DNA from: Bacteroidota bacterium
GTDB taxonomy: Bacteria; Bacteroidota; Bacteroidia; Chitinophagales; Chitinophagaceae
Length of the DNA: 14,174 nt
Direction of reading: 5' to 3'
Assembly: GCA_947462495.1 (NCBI GenBank)
Contig: CANHOY010000023.1
Span: 1-14,174 of the forward strand
This document shows, in pieces, positions 1-8,024 of this stretch. Within the stretch, counting starts at the first letter, position 1; every line of letters begins with the position of its first letter. The notes beneath the pieces were generated by a model. That model was not told the DNA's origin. It saw only the letters and a program-made list of their open reading frames with translations, and made no database searches. The position numbers and the translations under genes were made by a program.

Positions 1-121
1 CAATTTAAAATGGGCAGGAGGAACGCAGCCTACTTTTACCAATGCAGCTTCAAAAATTGATATTGTAACCTTAATTTATGATGGTACTAATTATTATGGG
101 GCCATTGTTCAAAATTTCTAA
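1..121 (+). CDS. C-terminal end of a probable surface or tail-fibre-like protein (5' partial)
   Basis: An open frame enters from the left edge (first full codon at base 2) and ends at TAA 119-121, giving 39 residues plus the stop. The peptide runs from NLKWAGG through PTFT and KIDIVTLIYDGTNYYG to a final QNF. From memory, a Trp-Gly-Gly-Thr, then Asp-Ile, then Tyr-Asp-Gly-x-x-Tyr-Tyr-Gly and a terminal Asn-Phe is a common ending of beta-rich fibre-like proteins of phages and of large Bacteroidota surface proteins. The FISUMP gene starts 13 bases downstream on the same strand, so the two may be cotranscribed. The bulk of the protein is outside the window, so the family is a guess; that a coding frame ends here is fairly safe. 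Confidence 0.6.
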   Translation, partial: NLKWAGGTQPTFTNAASKIDIVTLIYDGTNYYGAIVQNF

Positions 122-134
122 AAAATAGGATGAT

Positions 135-821
135 ATGAAATTAGCCCTTGTAATATTTTTAAATACTGTAATACTATTTCCTTTAGCTGCACAAATTTTT
201 CCACAGGCACTTTTTGTGAATAAGCAATATAAATTTGTTGTCATTGGAACACAAACTTGGATGACCGAAAATTTAAACATAGCCACCTATAGAGATGGGA
301 CTTCTATTGGAAATGCAGCCACTACATCAGAATGGATCACCTATGTCAATAATCCAGGTACTGGAAATGGCGCATGGGTATATCCAACTGCCGCAGATGG
401 TTCGGGCAACTTTTTGCTCAGTAATCCAGATTATGGAAAACTATACAATTGGTATGCAATCACAGATACAAGAGGGTTGTGCCCCATTAATTGGCACGTT
501 CCAAGTAGAGTTGAATGGAGAATATTATATAATTATTTAGGAGGTGCATCAACTGCTGGTGGAAAATTAAAAGAATCAGGAACTGCTCATTGGGCTGCTG
601 GAAATGTGGCTACGAATACTTCGGGATATACAGCGCTTCCAGGTGGATATATGGGTGGAGGGGCCTCTCTTGGAAATTCACCCTATGGTTACTATTGGGC
701 AAGTGATGATATATCTTCCACTATGGGCTATACTTATTTATTGTATCCTTCTTCTGCCGTTATCGACTCTACTAATATGGGTAAAGTAGGTGGTAGTGCA
801 GTAAGGTGCATACATGATTAG
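135..821 (+). CDS. Secreted FISUMP-domain protein
   Basis: A 228-residue protein with a probable signal peptide: Lys2, then a hydrophobic stretch to about residue 18 ending LAAQ, without a lipobox Cys. The rest matches the FISUMP domain (Fibrobacter succinogenes major paralogous domain), common in secreted proteins of Bacteroidota and Fibrobacteres: IGTQTWMTENLN (37-48), GKLYNWYA (101-108), LCPINWHVPS (115-124), GGKLKESGTAHW (142-153), TALPGGY (166-172), YYWASDD (186-192) and the typical ending AVRCIHD (222-228). Cys116 and Cys225 could form a disulfide. No type IX sorting domain follows; the protein ends with the FISUMP domain, so it is probably periplasmic or released. An AGGA (127-130) lies four bases before the ATG, one of the few Shine-Dalgarno-like sequences here. 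The biochemical role of the domain is unknown to me. Confidence 0.9.
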   Translation: MKLALVIFLNTVILFPLAAQIFPQALFVNKQYKFVVIGTQTWMTENLNIATYRDGTSIGNAATTSEWITYVNNPGTGNGAWVYPTAADGSGNFLLSNPDYGKLYNWYAITDTRGLCPINWHVPSRVEWRILYNYLGGASTAGGKLKESGTAHWAAGNVATNTSGYTALPGGYMGGGASLGNSPYGYYWASDDISSTMGYTYLLYPSSAVIDSTNMGKVGGSAVRCIHD

Positions 822-830
822 TTAGCACTT

Positions 831-2084
831 TTATTTTAAAATAGGCTTCAACACTTTTAGCTTCCCATCAATATTTTTTTCATCATAGCGTAATCCTAAT
901 AGATGTGCTATCAACGGATAAACGTTTACGTTTTCAAAACCATTTATCGTCATTCCATTTTTAAAGGCAGGTCCCCATGCCATAAAACTTGCGCGCATTT
1001 CGGTCATATGATTGTCAAAACCATGTTTACCCAATGAGGTTTTACTTTTAGATAAATTAAATATTTTTGGAAAATGAGGCACAAGAATTAAATCCCCTAT
1101 ACGATTATACCAGTCGTCCTTGCTTGAATAATGCCAATAACTTGGAGCTTCATCTAATTTATAAACAGTAATGCTTGTATCTTGTTTAAGTGCATTGTAA
1201 GTAGATTCGATTTTAGATTTATCTTTAGCGTATAAATGCAATTGCGCATCACCCCAGGGTACTCTAAAGTAGGCGGTATCAATGGCTTTTGGAATAGGCA
1301 GTGTATTTACATTATCCACTTTAGCCATGCCGTGATCTGAAACAAATATATAGTTAATGGGTAAGTGTAAAGAGGCTAAGGCTTCTTGTAATGCATTAAT
1401 ACTACTGTCTACAAATTGTACCGCATTGCCAACACGAATATCATTAGGCCCATATTCATGGGCATCATGATCTACTTGAGGAAAATAAAAAGTAATGAAG
1501 TGTGGGCGAAGTTCTTCTGGTAAGCTTAACCAGTCTTTGACCGCTTTAATCCTTGTTTCTATATTTGTTTTTTCATTATAAATGTAATGATAGGTAGGTT
1601 TGATACCTTGTATTGCTGCTTCTGACGCCACCCAGTAAAAACTAGCAGCAATCATTTTTTGTTGTTCTGCCAAAACCCATAAGGGCGTTCCTCCATACCA
1701 TTTCCCTTCTGCTACCATTTTTTTATTGCCCATATTGTAGAAGGCGCCAGTGGCAACATCAATATAACTATTGTCCACTAGTCCATGGTGGGAAGGGTAT
1801 AATCCAGTAACTATGCTATAATGGTTTGGAAAAGTAACTGATGGATAAGAAGGGGTCATGTACTTAGCGCGTACTCCATTTTTTGAGAGGGCTTTTAAAT
1901 TTTTGGCATCGTATAATTCTGTAAAGTCGGCCCTGAAGCCGTCTGCTGAAATTAGAATAACATAAGGCTTATTCATTTGGTCGGCACTATTTTTTCTACC
2001 TTCTATAATTTGTTGAGTGGTGTCTTGAGCATTGGAAGTAATTACAAGACAAATACAAAAGATAAATAATAATTTGTTAATCAT
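831..2084 (-). CDS. Exported nucleotide pyrophosphatase/phosphodiesterase (ENPP-like, alkaline phosphatase superfamily)
   Basis: A 417-residue protein with a signal peptide (about residues 1-20, ending SNAQ), so periplasmic or exported. It carries the complete two-metal site of bacterial and animal nucleotide pyrophosphatase/phosphodiesterases: Asp47 in ISADGF, nucleophile Thr84 in SVTFPNHY, then the conserved TGLYPSHHG, Asp205 and His209 in DHDAHEYG, Asp250-His251 in VSDHGM, and His354 in GKHGFDNH. Spacing and length fit single-domain NPPs such as the Xanthomonas enzyme. The family hydrolyses phosphodiester or pyrophosphate bonds in nucleotides, and some members cleave lysophospholipids; the natural substrate cannot be read from the sequence. 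It lies 36 bases downstream of the PAP2 phosphatase gene on the same strand, with no obvious promoter between, so the two are probably cotranscribed. The 3' end converges on the FISUMP gene with a 9-base gap. Confidence 0.93.
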   Translation of the reverse strand: MINKLLFIFCICLVITSNAQDTTQQIIEGRKNSADQMNKPYVILISADGFRADFTELYDAKNLKALSKNGVRAKYMTPSYPSVTFPNHYSIVTGLYPSHHGLVDNSYIDVATGAFYNMGNKKMVAEGKWYGGTPLWVLAEQQKMIAASFYWVASEAAIQGIKPTYHYIYNEKTNIETRIKAVKDWLSLPEELRPHFITFYFPQVDHDAHEYGPNDIRVGNAVQFVDSSINALQEALASLHLPINYIFVSDHGMAKVDNVNTLPIPKAIDTAYFRVPWGDAQLHLYAKDKSKIESTYNALKQDTSITVYKLDEAPSYWHYSSKDDWYNRIGDLILVPHFPKIFNLSKSKTSLGKHGFDNHMTEMRASFMAWGPAFKNGMTINGFENVNVYPLIAHLLGLRYDEKNIDGKLKVLKPILK

Positions 2085-2120
2085 AAAAGAGCGTATTGTG
2101 AAATCCGTTTTGAAAAAATA

Positions 2121-2747
2121 TTAAAAAGCGTTTGAATTTATTTTAGTTCTTAGCCAAATACTTAATTGAAAACTTAAAATGGCAGCAATGATTCCTCCAG
2201 CTATGTCAATAGGAAAGTGTTGCCCTAGGTAAATTCTGGAATAACCACATAAAACCGCGTAAACGGTCCCTATCCAAAACACTTTTTTATTTTGGAAAAA
2301 ATAGATAGTTAAAAAGAATAAAATAAATGCAGTTGTTGTATGTCCTGAAGGAAAACTATTATAAGTGTGTACTTCTACTCCAGCTACAGTATGAATTTTA
2401 GAAACTTCAATGCCGCTCGCAATGGGTCTGTTCACATTAGGCCAAATAAAATTTTTAGGCAATTGAGTAAGTAGGGTAGAAGTTAAAAAATTGAGTAGTA
2501 TAAATACTAAATCTTTTTTATATAACCCAAATACGACGAGTAAGTACGGTATCCAAATCCAGCCTTCTGCTAAATTGGTAAAAAACCTAAAAAACTGGTC
2601 TGCCAATACTCCTAAATCCTCATTCCATGCTAAAAAAACAGTATCCCTGCCTACTAGTAAGCTAAATATAAAAATTAACATAGCTAAGCCTAATGAACCC
2701 AATTGGGCTAGAATAAAAGGCGACTTTTTGCTTTCGAAATGAGGCAT
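2121..2747 (-). CDS. PAP2-family membrane phosphatase
   Basis: A 208-residue integral membrane protein with about six hydrophobic segments (roughly 12-32, 62-76, 79-95, 138-151, 156-169, 178-197). The three PAP2 (type 2 phosphatidic acid phosphatase) signatures are present: Lys98 to Arg107-Pro108 with eight residues between, longer than the six of the textbook motif; PSGH at 133-136, with His136 as acid/base; and SRx5H at 170-177 followed by PID, with His177 as nucleophile. Such enzymes dephosphorylate lipid phosphates, including undecaprenyl pyrophosphate, phosphatidic acid and phosphatidylglycerophosphate, usually on the outer face of the inner membrane. The substrate is not evident. It is the first gene of a likely two-gene unit with the phosphodiesterase downstream and is transcribed divergently from uvrA. 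A -7-like TAAATTTG lies 23 bases before the ATG. Confidence 0.9.
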   Translation of the reverse strand: MPHFESKKSPFILAQLGSLGLAMLIFIFSLLVGRDTVFLAWNEDLGVLADQFFRFFTNLAEGWIWIPYLLVVFGLYKKDLVFILLNFLTSTLLTQLPKNFIWPNVNRPIASGIEVSKIHTVAGVEVHTYNSFPSGHTTTAFILFFLTIYFFQNKKVFWIGTVYAVLCGYSRIYLGQHFPIDIAGGIIAAILSFQLSIWLRTKINSNAF

Positions 2748-2770
2748 AGTTAAAAAGACGTATTAAGGTG

Positions 2771-2778
2771 CAAATTTA
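2771..2778 (-). promoter_or_regulatory. Putative -7 element of the PAP2/phosphodiesterase unit
   Basis: On the minus strand this reads TAAATTTG, an exact match to the Bacteroidota -7 consensus TAnnTTTG, 23 bases upstream of the PAP2 start codon. A TTTGTTGAC further upstream (around 2801-2809) could serve as the -33 element, but its spacing is a few bases longer than usual. Motif match and position only. Confidence 0.5.
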
Positions 2779-2842
2779 CTAAATGTTTATTCTGCATAGT
2801 CAACAAATTATTTAAAAGGTTGTTATAACTTTAACCCCTTAG

Positions 2843-5680
2843 ATGAGCCAAATAAAAGAACATATTACCGTAATTGGTGCTAGAGAGCACAATTTGAAAA
2901 ATTTCGACATTATCATTCCTAAAAATCAGCTGGTGGTTTTTACTGGGGTAAGTGGAAGTGGAAAGTCCTCTTTGGCTTTTGACACTCTTTACAATGAGGG
3001 TCAGCGTCGCTATATGGAAAGTTTTAGCGCTTATGCCAGGCAGTTTATGGGTGAAATGGAGCGTCCCGATGTAGATCAAATAACAGGCCTATCTCCAGTA
3101 ATTGCTATAGAACAAAAAACCACTAATAAAAATCCAAGATCGACCGTTGGAACGGTTACTGAATTATATGATTTTCTAAGATTATTATATGCCCGTATTG
3201 GAAAAGCCTATAGTTATAATACAGGAAAGCCCATGGTTAAATTTTCTGAGGCGGAAATTGTACAAAATATATTTGCACAGTTTAAGGACAAGAAAATAAA
3301 CTTATTGGCGCCCGTAGTGCGCGGACGTAAAGGGCATTACCGCGAATTGTTTGAAGAAATTAGAAAGAAGGGTTTTGTAAAAGCAAGGGTAGATGGAGAA
3401 ATCATTGAATTGAAACCCAAGTATCAAGTAGATCGTTATAAAATTCATGATATTGAAATTGTCGTAGATCGTTTGCCTGTGACGGACGCGATGAAAGTGA
3501 GATTGGGGGATAGCATTGCTCAATGTTTGAAAATGGGGAAGGATTTACTTTTTGTTTTGGAAGAAGGCAAAACAAAATTGGTTCAATATTCTAAACAATT
3601 AATGTGTGTGTCTACTGGATTAAGTTATGAAGAACCCTCCCCCAATAGTTTTTCTTTCAATTCTCCTTATGGTGCTTGTCCCAACTGCAAAGGCTTGGGT
3701 AATGTATATGCCATTGATATGAGTTTATTACTACATGATCATTCATTAAGTGTTAACGAAGGAGCGATTCATCCTTTAGGGGAAGCCAGAGAAGCGAGTG
3801 TGTTTAATCAAATAAAACTTTTTGCAAGAAAGCATAAAATAAGTTTAGACAAAGCCATCAATGAATTAAGTAAAGATCAGCTTGACTTACTATTGTTCGG
3901 AGATAAAAATATTTCCTCCACCTTGGATATGGATTTAAATGATGAAAATATTCCTAATGAGTACACGGGCAGTTATGAAGGTATTGTACCCATGATGAAA
4001 AGGTGGTTTACTTCCTCGCAAAGCACCGATCATTTAAAGGCATGGGTAGAAGGTTATATGGAATTAAATACCTGTCCGGTATGTGAAGGCGCTAGATTAA
4101 GAAAAGAAAGTTTATGGTTTAAGGTGAATGAAAAAAATATTGCCGCTTTAAATGACATGCATTTAGATGCACTGCAAAACTGGTTTAAAAAATTACCAGC
4201 ACAATTGGATAAAAAAGATACTCAAATCGCTGCTGGTATTTTAAAAGAAATTGACGACCGTATTTCTTTTTTAATGAATGTGGGTTTGTCCTATTTGTCT
4301 TTAAGCCGTCCTTCTAAATCATTAAGTGGGGGAGAATCTCAGAGAATTCGTTTGGCCACTCAAATCGGTTCTCAGTTGCAAGGCATTACTTATATTTTGG
4401 ATGAGCCTTCCATTGGGTTGCATCAAAGAGACAATCAAAGATTAATTACTGCGCTCAAACAATTGAGAGATATTGGCAATACGGTATTAGTGGTGGAACA
4501 TGACAAAGATATTATGATGGCTGCCGATTATTTAGTAGATATTGGGCCCAGAGCTGGTATACATGGAGGGCATATTGTAGCACAAGGTACACCGCAAGAA
4601 ATCATTAAATTAAAATCGGATACCGCTTTGTTTTTAGCAGGCAAAAAGAAAATTGAAGTTCCTGCAGAGAGACGAAAAGGCAATGGACTAACTATAAGCA
4701 TTAAAGGCGCCACTGGAAATACATTACAAAAGGTAAACTGTAATTTTCCTTTAGGAACTTTTACAGTGGTCACGGGCGTAAGTGGTAGTGGGAAATCTAC
4801 TTTAATTAATGAAACCCTTTATCCTATTTTATCTCAGTTTTGTTACCATAGCAAAACCAAACCTATGGCTTATTCAAAAGTGACAGGCTTGGAAAATATT
4901 GATAAAGTTATTGAAATAGATCAATCACCTATTGGAAGAACGCCAAGAAGTAATCCTGCTACCTATTGTGGATTTTTTACCGATATCAGAACCTTATTTG
5001 CATCTGTGCCGGAGGCAAAAATTAGAGGCTATCAAGCAGGTCGGTTTTCTTTTAATGTAAAAAGTGGTCGTTGCGAAGTATGCGAAGGCGGCGGAATGCG
5101 TGTGATTGAAATGAATTTTTTACCCGATGTTTATGTACACTGTGAAAAATGCGGCGGAAAAAGATATAACAGAGAAACTTTGGAAATTAGATACAAAGGG
5201 AAATCGATTAGTGATGTATTAAATATGACCGTAGAAGAAGCTTGTGAATTTTTTCAAGCCGTTCCTTTTATTTATAGAAAATTAAAAGTATTGAATGAAG
5301 TGGGCTTGGGATACATTACCCTAGGACAATCGGCAGTTACCTTAAGTGGTGGGGAGGCACAACGTGTAAAATTAGCAACGGAGTTAGGCAAAAAAGATAC
5401 CGGAAAAACATTTTATATCTTAGATGAGCCTACTACCGGCTTGCATTTTCAGGACATTCAATTATTGATTGGGGTATTAAATAGATTGGTTGATAGAGGC
5501 AATACCGTATTAGTTATAGAACATAATATGGATGTAATAAAAGTAGCTGACCACATTATTGATTTAGGTCCAGAAGGGGGCAATGGAGGCGGGTTAATTC
5601 AATTTGAAGGCACACCAGAAGAAATGATTAAAAAATCAACTACACATACTGCAAAGTTTTTGGCGCTAGAGATGAAATAA
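2843..5680 (+). CDS. uvrA: UvrABC system protein A (excision repair DNA-damage sensor ATPase)
   Basis: A 945-residue protein close to the E. coli UvrA length of 940. It is the damage-sensing dimeric ABC ATPase of nucleotide excision repair, which loads UvrB at lesions. Both nucleotide-binding modules are complete: Walker A GVSGSGKSS at about 35 and GVSGSGKST at about 645; ABC signatures LSGGESQR near 494 and LSGGEAQR near 834; Walker B ILDEPSIGLHQ and ILDEPTTGLHF. Zinc-binding cysteines are visible: C279/C282 (CPNC) with C411/C414 (CPVC), and C744/C747 (CEVC) with C767/C770 (CEKC). The uvrA landmark IDQSPIGRTPRSNPATY is present. It stands alone between the divergent PAP2 gene and the convergent acetyltransferase gene. 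ATG 2843 gives the usual short N-terminus. A near-match to the -7 element, TAACTTTA (2826-2833), ends nine bases before the start. I saw no SOS-type operator. Confidence 0.98.
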   Translation: MSQIKEHITVIGAREHNLKNFDIIIPKNQLVVFTGVSGSGKSSLAFDTLYNEGQRRYMESFSAYARQFMGEMERPDVDQITGLSPVIAIEQKTTNKNPRSTVGTVTELYDFLRLLYARIGKAYSYNTGKPMVKFSEAEIVQNIFAQFKDKKINLLAPVVRGRKGHYRELFEEIRKKGFVKARVDGEIIELKPKYQVDRYKIHDIEIVVDRLPVTDAMKVRLGDSIAQCLKMGKDLLFVLEEGKTKLVQYSKQLMCVSTGLSYEEPSPNSFSFNSPYGACPNCKGLGNVYAIDMSLLLHDHSLSVNEGAIHPLGEAREASVFNQIKLFARKHKISLDKAINELSKDQLDLLLFGDKNISSTLDMDLNDENIPNEYTGSYEGIVPMMKRWFTSSQSTDHLKAWVEGYMELNTCPVCEGARLRKESLWFKVNEKNIAALNDMHLDALQNWFKKLPAQLDKKDTQIAAGILKEIDDRISFLMNVGLSYLSLSRPSKSLSGGESQRIRLATQIGSQLQGITYILDEPSIGLHQRDNQRLITALKQLRDIGNTVLVVEHDKDIMMAADYLVDIGPRAGIHGGHIVAQGTPQEIIKLKSDTALFLAGKKKIEVPAERRKGNGLTISIKGATGNTLQKVNCNFPLGTFTVVTGVSGSGKSTLINETLYPILSQFCYHSKTKPMAYSKVTGLENIDKVIEIDQSPIGRTPRSNPATYCGFFTDIRTLFASVPEAKIRGYQAGRFSFNVKSGRCEVCEGGGMRVIEMNFLPDVYVHCEKCGGKRYNRETLEIRYKGKSISDVLNMTVEEACEFFQAVPFIYRKLKVLNEVGLGYITLGQSAVTLSGGEAQRVKLATELGKKDTGKTFYILDEPTTGLHFQDIQLLIGVLNRLVDRGNTVLVIEHNMDVIKVADHIIDLGPEGGNGGGLIQFEGTPEEMIKKSTTHTAKFLALEMK

Positions 5681-5692
5681 TATTTTTATGAT

Positions 5693-6160
5693 TTATTGCG
5701 CAGTTCTTATCATGGGAATATGTTCTATTCCATCCTCTAAATAGATTTCTCCAGTTTGTTCAAAACCTAATTCGCTGTAAAAATTTTTCAAATAAAATTG
5801 AGCTCCTATTTTGATTGGGCCTTTGCCAAACAATCTTTCACATTCTTTAATAGAATAGTTCATTAATTCTTTTCCAGCTCCTGTTCGTCTGTATTTCTGG
5901 GAGGTTAATACTCTTCCGATACTTTGATAATTATCGTACATAATATTTTTATCAAATAGCCGGGTGGTTGCTGCCAATTCATGATCTATCCAGCCTAAGG
6001 TATGATGCGCTTTTGGATCATTGTTGTCAATATCTAGATATACACAATTTTGCTCTACCACAAACACTTCGCTTCTTAATCTTAGCATGGCGTAAAGTTC
6101 GATATTGGATAGGTCGGAGAAGGCTTTAGTGACCCATTGAATGGTATGGTTGGTGCTCAT
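5693..6160 (-). CDS. ElaA-like GNAT-family N-acetyltransferase
   Basis: A 155-residue single-domain GNAT protein. The N-terminal half carries the ElaA hallmarks: ELYAMLRLRSEVFVVEQ (21-37), then a Cys, Tyr and DIDNND segment (residues 39-48) and a His pair before LGW. The acetyl-CoA pyrophosphate-binding loop is RRTGAGKEL (91-99), preceded by IGRV, and the C-terminal core is AQFYLKNFYSELGF (120-133). The family transfers acetyl from acetyl-CoA to an amine; the substrate of ElaA proteins is not established to my knowledge. It is the last gene of the minus-strand run after rarA (20-base gap) and converges with uvrA (12-base gap). A TATTTTTG lies four bases before the ATG, raising the possibility of a separate, near-leaderless transcript. 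The family is secure; the ElaA assignment is from motif memory. Confidence 0.88.
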   Translation of the reverse strand: MSTNHTIQWVTKAFSDLSNIELYAMLRLRSEVFVVEQNCVYLDIDNNDPKAHHTLGWIDHELAATTRLFDKNIMYDNYQSIGRVLTSQKYRRTGAGKELMNYSIKECERLFGKGPIKIGAQFYLKNFYSELGFEQTGEIYLEDGIEHIPMIRTAQ

Positions 6161-6164
6161 GGGA

Positions 6165-6172
6165 CAAAAATA
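6165..6172 (-). promoter_or_regulatory. Possible internal -7 element before the ElaA-like gene
   Basis: On the minus strand the sequence reads TATTTTTG, an exact TAnnTTTG match in the 20-base gap between rarA and the acetyltransferase gene. Only four bases separate it from the ATG, so any transcript would start at or next to the start codon. It may be chance in AT-rich DNA. Confidence 0.25.
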
Positions 6173-6180
6173 GGGATAAT

Positions 6181-7461
6181 TTAATATCCATATTTACCTT
6201 TCCATCTTTCTTGTAGAAATTTTCTTATTTCTTGCTCTCTAGAATTTTTTTGTGGCTGATACAGGGTGGTGTTCTTTATGGCATCAGGTAAGTATTCTTG
6301 CTCTATGAAATTATTTTCACCCTTATGTGAATATTGATAATCCTTCCCATAGGATAAATCTTTCATCAGTTTGGTAGGGGCATTGCGTAAGTGCAAGGGT
6401 ACGGGCAAATTACCAGTTTGATTGACCAATGCTAGAGAATGATCAATAGATTCAATGGCTGCATTGCTTTTTGGAGAACTTGCCAAATAAATAGCGCATT
6501 GAGATAAGATAATTCTGCTTTCAGGGTATCCGATTTTATTCACCGCATCAAAACAGGCATTGGCCAATAAAAAGGCATTCGGATTAGCGTTGCCAATATC
6601 TTCGCTCGAAAAAATTAGCATACGTCGGGCAATAAATTTTACATCCTCGCCACCCGCAATCATTCTAGACAACCAATACACTGCACCGTTGGGATCAGAG
6701 CCACGCATACTTTTAATAAAGGCAGAAATAATATCATAATGCTGCTCTCCATTTTTATCATAGAGTGCAATATGAGTTTGCGCTACTTCCATCACCCAAT
6801 CATTCGTAATCACTAAGGGCTTACCTGATTTTTCAATATCAATTAAAGCTTCTACTGATAATTCCAATAAATTCAATAATTTTCTTCCATCGCCACCCGA
6901 TAATTGTAATAATGCTGCTGTTTCTTTTAGTTCAATTAATTGTCCTTTAAATAAATCATCTTTTTCAAGGGCTTGATGCACTAGTTTTAATAAAGCTTTT
7001 TCATCCAATGCTTTTAATATAAATACCTGGCACCTACTTAGCAAGGCGCTATTGACTTCAAAGCTTGGATTTTCGGTGGTAGCACCAATTAAGGTAATAG
7101 TTCCTTTTTCTACTGCACCCAATAAGGCATCTTGTTGCCCTTTATTAAAACGATGAATTTCATCAATAAATAAAATAGCACTGGTTTTTGATTTAGCTTC
7201 TTCAATGACTTCTCTTAATTCTTTAACCCCACTACTAATGGCACTTAATTGAAAATAGGCGCTGTTAAAAGTGGTAGCAATAATATTAGCCAACGTAGTT
7301 TTGCCCACCCCAGGAGGACCCCATAAAATCATAGAAGGTACTTTCCCTTTGGCAATGGCTTTTTGAAGCACACTGTCTTGGCTGGAAAGATGCTCTTGCC
7401 CGACTAAATCGGCAAGGGATTGTGGACGCAATCTTTCGGCTAAGGGAATAGAAGTTTTCAT
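6181..7461 (-). CDS. rarA: Replication-associated recombination protein A (RarA/MgsA-type AAA+ ATPase)
   Basis: A 426-residue AAA+ ATPase of the RarA/MgsA/WRNIP1 (formerly YcaJ) family, which acts at stalled replication forks and interacts with single-strand-binding protein and the replisome. The N-terminus has the family box RPQSLADLVGQEHL (12-25). Walker A is GPPGVGKTT (48-56), Walker B is LFIDEIHRF (97-105), sensor 1 is GATTENPSFE (126-135), a probable arginine finger is Arg143 in LLSR, and sensor 2 is GDGRKLLN (190-197). The C-terminal tetramerisation region contains SMRGSDPNGAVYWLSRM (251-267), SSEDIGNA and PVPLHLRNAPTKLMK, all typical of RarA and separating it from clamp loaders and RuvB. 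It lies third in the aspS run, 31 bases after the small membrane protein gene. From memory, rarA is also found close to aspS in Bacillus subtilis, so the linkage may be meaningful. Confidence 0.97.
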   Translation of the reverse strand: MKTSIPLAERLRPQSLADLVGQEHLSSQDSVLQKAIAKGKVPSMILWGPPGVGKTTLANIIATTFNSAYFQLSAISSGVKELREVIEEAKSKTSAILFIDEIHRFNKGQQDALLGAVEKGTITLIGATTENPSFEVNSALLSRCQVFILKALDEKALLKLVHQALEKDDLFKGQLIELKETAALLQLSGGDGRKLLNLLELSVEALIDIEKSGKPLVITNDWVMEVAQTHIALYDKNGEQHYDIISAFIKSMRGSDPNGAVYWLSRMIAGGEDVKFIARRMLIFSSEDIGNANPNAFLLANACFDAVNKIGYPESRIILSQCAIYLASSPKSNAAIESIDHSLALVNQTGNLPVPLHLRNAPTKLMKDLSYGKDYQYSHKGENNFIEQEYLPDAIKNTTLYQPQKNSREQEIRKFLQERWKGKYGY

Positions 7462-7492
7462 CTAAATAAAGATACAAAATCTTAAACCCATT

Positions 7493-7996
7493 TTATTCAA
7501 ATAAATGGTCATTCTGTTTTACCAAACGTAGGGTAGTGCGTATATGAACAATTCCAATAATTCCTGTTACTAATAGCAATACCGAAACCCCTTTGAGTAT
7601 AGACAATACCAATGCATTGGTAATTTCTTTAGGCATATTGGGCTGTTGTTGTAAAAACTCATCTATAAATTTAAGTAAAACTGCATTGGTGGAAACCAAT
7701 ACACTGATAGAATTCACAAAAAATAAACTACATAAAAAAAAGCTCACATAGGCATTTACTTTAATCCAATCTTTCAGTTTTGAAGTTTGTACTATTTCTC
7801 TTTCTAAGCCCATCTTTAAAAATTTAAAACTAGAAAAAGTATAAATGACTAAGCAGGCTATAATAAATACCATGATCAATGCACTAGGATTGGCTAAAGA
7901 AGAAAATAAAATAAGTACATCCAAAAACCCGAAAAATAAAGCGATGGGAATTAAAATATAAGTAAGTACCGTATATAATTTTAAATTTTGAGGCAT
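7493..7996 (-). CDS. Unknown small four-helix membrane protein
   Basis: A 167-residue protein that I do not recognise. It has four predicted transmembrane segments, at about residues 8-31, 36-57, 80-101 and 128-152. The second and third are separated by a basic and acidic stretch (about 58-78), and the third and fourth by a polar stretch containing QQQPNMPKE. There is no signal-peptide cleavage motif, cysteine pair or catalytic signature. The frame is open throughout and sits between aspS (28-base gap) and rarA (31-base gap) on the same strand, which supports a real gene translated as part of that run. A perfect 14-base palindrome occupies most of the gap before its ATG. Function unknown. Confidence 0.82.
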   Translation of the reverse strand: MPQNLKLYTVLTYILIPIALFFGFLDVLILFSSLANPSALIMVFIIACLVIYTFSSFKFLKMGLEREIVQTSKLKDWIKVNAYVSFFLCSLFFVNSISVLVSTNAVLLKFIDEFLQQQPNMPKEITNALVLSILKGVSVLLLVTGIIGIVHIRTTLRLVKQNDHLFE

Positions 7997-7997
7997 A

Positions 7998-8011
7998 AAC
8001 TATTAATAGTT
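7998..8011. repeat. 14-base perfect palindrome before the membrane-protein gene
   Basis: AACTATTAATAGTT is identical to its reverse complement and ends one base before the ATG (7996) of the membrane-protein gene, inside the 28-base gap after aspS. It could be an operator or a small hairpin covering the start region of the mRNA. AT-rich palindromes of this size are expected a few times by chance in a window like this, so its function is uncertain. Confidence 0.4.
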
Positions 8012-8024
8012 GGTAGGTATTGGA

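Noticed and set aside
832..843. TATTTTAAAATA palindrome between the convergent FISUMP and phosphodiesterase genes, as a bidirectional terminator
   Set aside because: No loop and no GC stem; it overlaps the last codons of the phosphodiesterase gene and would not form a stable hairpin.
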